The position numbers and the translations under genes were made by a program. The notes below the pieces were generated by a model, which saw only the letters and a list, made by a program, of their open reading frames with translations, was not told where the DNA came from and did no database searches. From assembly GCA_002308515.1 (NCBI GenBank), contig DBVN01000006.1, positions 1 to 9,637 on the forward strand: 9,637 bases of DNA. The letters run 5' to 3'. The DNA comes from Verrucomicrobia bacterium UBA1263 (GTDB taxonomy: Bacteria > Verrucomicrobiota > Verrucomicrobiia > Limisphaerales > UBA1412). Below are positions 4,850-9,637 of this stretch, in pieces; positions within the stretch are counted from its first letter, which is position 1, and each line of letters opens with the position of its first letter.

Positions 4850-7150
4850 CTAGTGTTTTGCGGCGTTGTCTTTCTCACGCAGAGCCGCGCGGCGGATCTT
4901 GCCGTTGACGGTCTTGGGCAGTTCCGCCACAAATTCGATCAGACGAGGATATTTGTATGGGGCTGTGTGAGTTTTGACATAGTCCTGGATCTCTTTCTTG
5001 AGATTGTCGTCGCCGGTCTTGCCTTTGGTCAGGACGATGGTTGCCTTGACGATCTTGCCGCGGACGGGATCCGGCACGCCGGTGACGGCGCATTCCAGGA
5101 TGTACGGCAGTTCCATGATAACACTTTCCACCTCAAAAGGTCCGACCCGGTAGCCGGAGGTCTTGATGATGTCGTCAGCGCGGCCCATGTACCAGTAGTA
5201 GCCGTCTTCATCCATCCAGGCCTGGTCGCCGGTGTGATAGTAGCCGTCATGCCAGGCGGCCTCGGTGTCTTCGGGATTGTCCACATACTGACGCATCAGA
5301 CCGCAAGGCGGATCGTTGGGATCGGCTTTGATGCAGATCTCGCCTGTTTCGCCCATAGGGACTGGTTTGCCGTCGTGATCCAGCAGGGTGACCTGATACT
5401 GAGGATTAGGTTTGCCCATGGAGCCCGGACGCGGTTTGATCCCGGTATAGGTGCAGAGGGTCAGGGTCGTTTCGGTCTGGCCAAAGCCTTCGTGAGCGAT
5501 CTGACCGGAAACCCGCGCGAATTGTTCGGTGACTTCTGGCGGCATGGCTTCGCCCGCGGTGGTAATATGTTCCAGCGTGGAGAAGTCGTACTGCGAGAGG
5601 TCTTCTTTGACCAGGAAGCGGAAGATGGTCGGCGGCGCGCAGAAGGTCGTGATGCCGTATTGTTTGAACATCGGCAGCATATCCGCGGCGTGGAAGCGGT
5701 CAAAGTCATAAGTAAAGACAGCCGCTTCGCAGAGCCATTGTCCGTAGATCTTGCCCCAGATGGCTTTGCCCCAGCCGGTGTCGGCCACGGTAAAGTGGAT
5801 GCCTTTGGGGTTGACTTTGTGCCAGTGGAGCGCGGTCATGATATGGCCGAGAGGATAGGCGTAGTCGTGTTCGACCATCTTAGGATAGCCGCTGGTGCCG
5901 GAGCTGAAGAAGATCAGCATGGGATCTCTGGTTTTCTGCCCGGCAGGACGCTCGAACACAGCGGGGAAGTTGGGATACATGGCATCGAAGTTCATCCAGC
6001 CGTCTTTTTCACCGTTCACAGTCAGTTTCCACTGAAGGGAAGGAGTAGTGGCGGCAACGGAGTCCACAGCGTCGGTCACGCCGCCGGTAGCGGTGCAGAC
6101 CACGCACTTGATGTGGGCTTTGTTGATGCGGTATTCGATATCGTGTCCCAGCAGCTGAACGGGAGCGGGAATGGCCACAGCGCCCAGTTTGTGCAGAGCG
6201 TTGAGCAGATACCAGAACTGATAGTGACGGCGTACGATGAGCATGACACGGTCACCGCGGCGGATGCCCAGCGAATGGAAGAGATTGGCCGCGCGGGATG
6301 AGTTTTCGGAGATATCCCGGAAGGTGAGGTCACGCTTCTCTTTCTCGTTGGAAACCCAGCGCATGGCCAGCTTATCAGGATACTTTTTGGCCAGATGATC
6401 CAGCACATCAAAGGCAAAGTTGAAATTCTCAGGAACATGGAAACGAACGTTCGTCAGTTGTCCGTTCTCGTCCCATTCTTCCGTCATGTATTTGGTGTAG
6501 AGCAGTTTTTTCTGTTCTTCACCGGGAGCCGGAGCCTGTGTCTTTTTGACCGGTTCAGCCGCGAAGGAATCGGGGATCTGTTCGCCGTAGTCGGTACGGA
6601 TCACGATGGAAAGGAATTGGCAGTCCGTTCCGCCCACAGCCGCCAGGGCATGGGGATAGCGTCCGTCAAAGTACATGGTGTCGCCTTCATGGAGGATCTC
6701 GGTCTTGTCTTTGAGGGCGGCTTTAAGGGTGCCTTTGATAATGAGAATGAATTCCTGGCCGGAGTGAGTGGAGAATTTCAGCTCCTCGTCTTCGCCTTTA
6801 TATGGGGCGGTGACAATAAAAGGTTCGCCCTGACGATCTTTCAGATGGATCGCCTGATGCAGATAGGAGAATCCCGGACGGCGTGCCAGAGAGAATCCTT
6901 CTCCTTTGCGTGTAATGGTGTAGTAGCTGAGGTTGGGCGCTTCTCCGCTGATCAGCGAGGAGACATCCAGTTTGTAGAACTCCGCCAGCTTATAATAGAA
7001 GGAAAATGGCGCGGCCTTGTCTCCGCCGGATTCATATTCATGATATTCGGCAGGAGTGACACCTACATGGGCGGCCACTTGCTCTTCTGTAAGACCGGCT
7101 TCTTCACGAAGTTCGCGAATACGTAAGCAGATCTGTGATAAACCTTCCAT
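4850..7150 (-). CDS. XRE regulator-cupin-acyl-CoA synthetase fusion
   Basis: A 766-residue three-module protein. Residues 6-68 are an XRE/Cro-type helix-turn-helix (LREEAGLTEEQVAAHVGVTPAEYHEYE). Residues 100-186 are a cupin: STHSGQEF..IIKG (127-140) and GDTMYFDGRYPH (156-167), with possible metal ligands H129, E133 and H167. Residues 215-766 are a complete ANL (AMP-forming) synthetase: P-loop FFSSGTSGYPK (414-424), ADTGWGKAIWG (456-466), GEAMPPE (533-539), GFGQTE (555-560), YHTGD (638-642), GRADDIIKTSGYRVGPFEVES (656-676) and TVNGKIRR with catalytic Lys751. The W/G-rich 456-472 region is typical of the medium-chain/benzoate-type acyl-CoA synthetases (carboxylate + ATP + CoA to acyl-CoA + AMP + PPi); the true substrate is unknown. 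XRE-cupin regulators usually stand alone, so the fusion suggests a regulator tied to its enzyme. No Shine-Dalgarno is visible before the ATG at 7150; the start is set by the HTH beginning at residue 6. Confidence 0.95.
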   Translation of the reverse strand: MEGLSQICLRIRELREEAGLTEEQVAAHVGVTPAEYHEYESGGDKAAPFSFYYKLAEFYKLDVSSLISGEAPNLSYYTITRKGEGFSLARRPGFSYLHQAIHLKDRQGEPFIVTAPYKGEDEELKFSTHSGQEFILIIKGTLKAALKDKTEILHEGDTMYFDGRYPHALAAVGGTDCQFLSIVIRTDYGEQIPDSFAAEPVKKTQAPAPGEEQKKLLYTKYMTEEWDENGQLTNVRFHVPENFNFAFDVLDHLAKKYPDKLAMRWVSNEKEKRDLTFRDISENSSRAANLFHSLGIRRGDRVMLIVRRHYQFWYLLNALHKLGAVAIPAPVQLLGHDIEYRINKAHIKCVVCTATGGVTDAVDSVAATTPSLQWKLTVNGEKDGWMNFDAMYPNFPAVFERPAGQKTRDPMLIFFSSGTSGYPKMVEHDYAYPLGHIMTALHWHKVNPKGIHFTVADTGWGKAIWGKIYGQWLCEAAVFTYDFDRFHAADMLPMFKQYGITTFCAPPTIFRFLVKEDLSQYDFSTLEHITTAGEAMPPEVTEQFARVSGQIAHEGFGQTETTLTLCTYTGIKPRPGSMGKPNPQYQVTLLDHDGKPVPMGETGEICIKADPNDPPCGLMRQYVDNPEDTEAAWHDGYYHTGDQAWMDEDGYYWYMGRADDIIKTSGYRVGPFEVESVIMELPYILECAVTGVPDPVRGKIVKATIVLTKGKTGDDNLKKEIQDYVKTHTAPYKYPRLIEFVAELPKTVNGKIRRAALREKDNAAKH

Positions 7151-7178
7151 ACGAATGAATGATAATTATTTCACTAAT

Positions 7179-7194
7179 AACGATATTTATCGTT
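7179..7194. promoter_or_regulatory. Perfect 16-bp palindrome, candidate operator
   Basis: AACGATA-TT-TATCGTT is a perfect 7+7 inverted repeat with a 2-base centre. It lies 28 bases before the start codon of the XRE-cupin-synthetase gene. XRE-family dimers bind palindromes of this size and position, and many repress their own gene. It has no T run to suggest a terminator and is unrelated to the repeat families at 7303-7697. Confidence 0.55.
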
Positions 7195-7218
7195 TCCACG
7201 TAATGTGATGTGGAACCG

Positions 7219-7242
7219 TCTGTTCCGGCAGAGCCGGACAGA
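7219..7242. other. GC-rich hairpin in the leader of the synthetase fusion gene
   Basis: TCTGTTCCGGC (7219-7229) pairs with GCCGGACAGA (7233-7242) around a 3-base loop; the stem has 10 bp and one bulged T. No T run follows on either strand, so it is not an intrinsic terminator. If the weak promoter at 7250-7277 is real, the hairpin forms the 5' end of the transcript. Confidence 0.5.
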
Positions 7243-7249
7243 AGGGTGC

Positions 7250-7277
7250 AGTTTAAGCATTTTTATGCAATAGTCAA
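7250..7277 (-). promoter_or_regulatory. Possible promoter of the synthetase fusion gene
   Basis: Read on the minus strand, TTGACT (7277-7272) and TAAACT (7255-7250) are 16 bases apart. The first box matches consensus at 5 of 6 positions and the second at 4 of 6. A transcript from here would have a leader of roughly 90 bases containing the hairpin 7219-7242 and the palindrome 7179-7194. Confidence 0.32.
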
Positions 7278-7302
7278 TAACAGAGAATGATTTCTAGATG
7301 CC

Positions 7303-7365
7303 ATATCAAGAACCGCGAATGGGATTGAAAGAACCCCGGATGGAACTGAAAGAACCACAGATGCA
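7303..7365 (+). repeat. Three degenerate 21-bp tandem units
   Basis: The core AAGAACC recurs at 7308, 7329 and 7350, a strict 21-base period; unit starts are 7303, 7324 and 7345. The unit consensus is roughly ATTGAAAGAACCNCNGATGG. The third unit is the outer end of the long inverted repeat 7345-7697, so the tandem array appears to be an extension of that arm. Because 21 is a multiple of three, a false open frame runs through it. Confidence 0.65.
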
Positions 7366-7390
7366 CACAGATACACACAGATATTTTTTT

Positions 7391-7458
7391 GACAGGATTT
7401 ATAAGATTCACAGGATGAAAAAATTAAATCAAATCCTGGAAATCCTGTTCATTCTGTC
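7391..7458. repeat. Inner imperfect inverted repeat (acaggatt type)
   Basis: The left arm 7391-7417 (gacaggatttataagattcac and onward) and right arm 7432-7458 agree at 19 of 27 positions after reverse complementing; the 14-base centre is A/T-rich. Each arm is itself made of repeats of the acaggatt kind. It sits directly inside the outer arms of the element 7345-7697. Confidence 0.6.
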
Positions 7459-7495
7459 AAAAATTCATCTTTATGAGGTTGATGTTCGTTGTGTG

Positions 7496-7604
7496 GCTGA
7501 AGTTCAGCTCTGTCACCGGTTCCCGGTGAATCCATTGGGTGGATCACGCTGCCGGGGGGTATGCTGCGCTCACCCCCGGTTGTAATCTGCCGCTCCTTCG
7601 GAGC
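7496..7604. repeat. Series of five consecutive small hairpins
   Basis: Five perfect stems follow one another. GCTGAA-G-TTCAGC is at 7496-7508. TCACCGG-TTC-CCGGTGA is at 7513-7529. ATCCA-TTGGG-TGGAT is at 7530-7544. CCGGGGG (7552-7558) pairs with CCCCCGG (7573-7579) over a 14-base loop. GCTCC-TTC-GGAGC is at 7592-7604. A sixth (7606-7628) belongs to the shared palindrome. Two stems share a TTC loop. This density of perfect stems is well beyond the rest of the window and suggests either a structured RNA or stacked REP-like units. Confidence 0.65.
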
Positions 7605-7605
7605 T

Positions 7606-7634
7606 GAGACGCGAGAATCTCGCTTCTCTACGGT
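7606..7634. repeat. GAGACGCGAG palindromic repeat, copy 2
   Basis: This matches 1588-1616 at 27 of the 28 bases running from GAGACGCGAG through CTACGG. The one change (G to T) breaks one pair in the right arm, giving CTCGCTTCTC. Similarity continues loosely to CAT on the right. The first hairpin of copy 1 (GAGACGAGCG) is absent here; a different stem (GCTCC-TTC-GGAGC) takes its place. Confidence 0.8.
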
Positions 7635-7731
7635 TCATCTTATTGTTATTGAATAGGTTATCTGTGTTAATCTGTGTGTATCTGTGGTTCTTTCAATGAA
7701 TCCCTGACGGGGTTTCAGAATGAAATAAGTC

Positions 7732-7760
7732 TTAACAAGAGGCATCGAGACGAGTAAAAT
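7732..7760 (+). promoter_or_regulatory. Sigma-70-like promoter of the GH38 gene
   Basis: TTAACA (7732-7737) and TAAAAT (7755-7760) are 17 bases apart, and each differs from consensus at one position. The expected transcript start near 7767 leaves a short leader before GAAAGG (7781-7786) and the ATG at 7793. It lies 35 bases outside the inverted-repeat element, so it is probably native to the gene. Confidence 0.62.
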
Positions 7761-7792
7761 AGAAGACGCGTTGCGCTGCAGAAAGGTTTGAT

Positions 7793-9637
7793 ATGGATAA
7801 TTTAAAGAAATTATGGCAAAAGCGTATGAAACAGAATAAGTTATTTTTTGTTTTCACACTCCTGGCGGGAGCATGGATGCTGATGGGAACAATGGCTTAC
7901 GCGGATGAGCTGCTTTGGACGATAGGAACGCCGGATAAGTCGGACGCGGAGTTTTTGGGGGCTCCGAATGAATACACACGTTGTCCCCGAATGGCGCAGT
8001 ATGTTATCGGGGAATCGGTTCCGCAGCGGGACTGGCCTTTTATGCAGCTGGGACCGGCGGACGCGTGGGGAGGAGCCTGCGCTCATACCAACCAGATCAT
8101 TTTCTCGCTGAAGGAGAAACCCGCGGAAAATCAGGAATGCCGTCTGGTCCTACATTTCAAGAACGTCCACAAGGAAGTGCCGCCGATGCTGGAGCTTCGG
8201 CTGAACGGACAGGTGGCGCGCAAGCTTCAGCTCAAGTCCGGTCAGGGAGACGCGCTGGCGCAGGGCCGGGTCAAAGAGGTGATCGGCCAGCAGGAGGAGG
8301 TACTGATCAACAGTTCACTGCTGAATCAGGGAGAGAATTTTTTGCAGATCGCCGACATCAATGGCAGCTGGATCTATTATGACGCGATCCAGTTTTTTGT
8401 TCCCAATTCGGATTTTGTCTTAACGATCCCCAATGATACCGGAGAATCGCTGAAGATCCTGAAGGTTTCTTCCGCGGGTGTTTTGCTGAGGGGCAGCGAT
8501 CGGGAAGTTTACGCGCCTGTGGAACTGATGCTGGGCTATGTGGGCAAACCGCAGAGTGTGGAGTTCCTATTCAATGGAAGCAAGGTGGGAGAAAGCGATC
8601 TGGTTCTGGGCGGTCAGATGATCGAGTTGATCCTGCCGGTAAAGGGCAAACTTTCCGGAACCAAGAAAGGGACACTGCGTGTATGCGCAAAGGGCGAAAC
8701 ACTTGCCAAGAGTCAGATCAGTGTGGATATGCCCAAACTGAAACAATTTTATCTGTTCCCGCATTCCCATGTGGATATCGGCTACACGCATCGTCAAAGT
8801 GACGTGGTCGAGATCCAGGAGGATAATATGAATGTGGCGATCGGTCTGGCTGAAGCCAGCAAGGACGCTCCGCCGGAAGCCCGGTTCAGATGGAATCCGG
8901 AAAGCCTGTGGGTGACGGATCACTACCTGGCCGAGGAAAGCAATATCAACAAGGAACGCTTTCTGGAAGCGGTGCGGAACGGCTCTGTCAGTCTGGACGC
9001 ACTCTACGGGAATCTGCTGACGGGACTCTGCCGCCCGGAGGAGCTTTACCGTGGTGTGGGGTATTTCTCGCGGTGGGCGCAGGATCAGACCGGAGTGCCG
9101 ATCCAGTCCGCGGCGATCTGCGACGTGCCGGGATATACCTGGGGCACGATGGCGATGATGGGGCAGGCCGGGATCAAATACTTCGCGATCGCGCCGAACT
9201 ATTCAGACCGCATCGGCTCTGTCCACGCGGTCTGGAATGACAAGCCGTTTTACTGGCTTTCGCAGTCCGGTCAGGAGAAAGTGCTTTGCTGGATCACGGC
9301 TCATTACTGGAAGCACGGCGATCTGGAGCAGGAAGTGCTGAATCATCTGAAGATGCGTCAGACGACCGATTATCCTTACGATCTGGAATGGATGTACTGG
9401 ATCGCGGCGCGCAGCAACGGTGACTGCGATAATTCGCCGCCGGATACCCATCTTTCTGAAAGCGTCCAGCAGTGGAACCTGAAGTATATCGCCCCGCAGC
9501 TGGTGATCGGCACGGCCAAGACGTTTTTCCCGCTGTTTGAAAAGAAATACGGGAAACAGCTGCCGGAATACAGTGGCGATATGACCCCGTACTGGGAAGA
9601 CGGCGCGGCCAGCACATCGGCGGAAACTGGCTTGAAC
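7793..9637 (+). CDS. Secreted GH38-family alpha-mannosidase-like protein, 3' incomplete
   Basis: An open frame of 615 codons without a stop runs to the window edge. The ATG at 7793 has GAAAGG 6 bases upstream; an inner ATG at 7826 (M12) lacks a ribosome site. A signal peptide is clear: a basic start, hydrophobic LFFVFTLLAGAWML (17-30), and probable cleavage after AYA (35-37). Residues 41-200 form a beta-rich module starting LWTIGTPDKSDAEFLG, like the domain III/galactose-binding-like module of family 4 rhamnogalacturonan lyases. From about 320 the GH38 catalytic domain begins: PHSHVDIGYTH (323-333), with H326 and D328 at the places of the zinc ligands; LDALYGNLLTGLCRPEEL (401-418); DVPGYTWG (444-451); and GDMTPYWEDGAAS (595-607). 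GH38 enzymes hydrolyse alpha-mannosides with retention. The usual nucleophile signature is not obvious, so the exact activity is open. The rest (probably several hundred residues) lies outside. Confidence 0.88.
   Translation, partial: MDNLKKLWQKRMKQNKLFFVFTLLAGAWMLMGTMAYADELLWTIGTPDKSDAEFLGAPNEYTRCPRMAQYVIGESVPQRDWPFMQLGPADAWGGACAHTNQIIFSLKEKPAENQECRLVLHFKNVHKEVPPMLELRLNGQVARKLQLKSGQGDALAQGRVKEVIGQQEEVLINSSLLNQGENFLQIADINGSWIYYDAIQFFVPNSDFVLTIPNDTGESLKILKVSSAGVLLRGSDREVYAPVELMLGYVGKPQSVEFLFNGSKVGESDLVLGGQMIELILPVKGKLSGTKKGTLRVCAKGETLAKSQISVDMPKLKQFYLFPHSHVDIGYTHRQSDVVEIQEDNMNVAIGLAEASKDAPPEARFRWNPESLWVTDHYLAEESNINKERFLEAVRNGSVSLDALYGNLLTGLCRPEELYRGVGYFSRWAQDQTGVPIQSAAICDVPGYTWGTMAMMGQAGIKYFAIAPNYSDRIGSVHAVWNDKPFYWLSQSGQEKVLCWITAHYWKHGDLEQEVLNHLKMRQTTDYPYDLEWMYWIAARSNGDCDNSPPDTHLSESVQQWNLKYIAPQLVIGTAKTFFPLFEKKYGKQLPEYSGDMTPYWEDGAASTSAETGLN

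Larger units (their letters stand above)
7345..7697. repeat. Long nested inverted-repeat element
   Basis: The outer arms are 7345-7381 and 7661-7697. When one is reverse-complemented, 33 of 37 bases agree (core ctgaaagaaccacagat plus cacacagat iterations). Inside lie a second imperfect inverted repeat (7391-7458), a run of small hairpins (7496-7604), and a copy of the GAGACGCGAG palindrome (7606-7634). There is no open reading frame resembling a transposase. It looks like an accumulation of non-coding mobile or REP-like elements inserted in one another, filling the 642-base gap between the divergent genes at 7150 and 7793. Confidence 0.75.

Noticed and set aside
4853..6301. 482-codon plus-strand open frame opposite the acyl-CoA synthetase
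   Set aside because: It mirrors the codon pattern of the real gene, whose ANL motifs are all on the minus strand. It has no ribosome site and no recognisable motif.
7303..7380. Possible CRISPR-like short repeats
   Set aside because: The 21-bp units are directly adjacent and degenerate, with no spacers. There are no cas genes in the window.
7298..7585. 95-codon plus-strand open frame starting MPYQEPRMG
   Set aside because: It runs through the 21-bp tandem units, both inverted repeats and several hairpins, and has no ribosome site. The apparent heptapeptide repeat is a product of the 21-base DNA period.

Overview
The window looks like a chromosomal segment of an anaerobic, carbohydrate-degrading bacterium, most plausibly from the PVC superphylum (Kiritimatiellota, Lentisphaerota or Verrucomicrobiota). 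This placement is inferred from three things: the intergenic repeat style (accacagat/cacacagat and acaggatt inverted repeats, and GAGACGCGAGAATCTCGCGTCTC palindromes), a pair of membrane-anchored helical-repeat proteins, and a secreted GH38-type mannosidase with an N-terminal beta-rich module. No rRNA, tRNA, CRISPR array or transposase gene was found.

Layout. Positions 1-1126 (+) hold the tail of an electron transfer flavoprotein beta subunit and a complete but divergent alpha subunit, closed by a clear intrinsic terminator. Positions 1299-1475 (+) encode a 58-residue 2[4Fe-4S] ferredoxin with its own ribosome site. A double-hairpin repeat and a likely bidirectional terminator follow. Positions 4608-1741 (-) hold two tandem, paralogous genes for proteins with one N-terminal membrane anchor, a coiled coil and a long helical-repeat body. 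Positions 7150-4850 (-) encode a 766-residue fusion of an XRE-type DNA-binding domain, a cupin and a complete acyl-CoA synthetase. A 16-bp perfect palindrome sits just upstream of its start and may be its own operator. Positions 7151-7792 carry no gene but are packed with nested inverted repeats and consecutive hairpins, including a second copy of the palindrome seen near 1590. From 7793 (+) to the window edge runs a secreted GH38-family protein, incomplete at its 3' end, with a good sigma-70-like promoter.

How they may work together. ETF, ferredoxin and an acyl-CoA synthetase all fit acyl-CoA-linked anaerobic electron metabolism, but they lie in separate transcription units and the link is only inferred. 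The synthetase fusion could sense a carboxylic acid or CoA-ester state and regulate its own transcription. The helical-repeat pair probably forms an envelope-associated complex of unknown role. The mannosidase points to mannose-rich glycan breakdown outside the cytoplasm.
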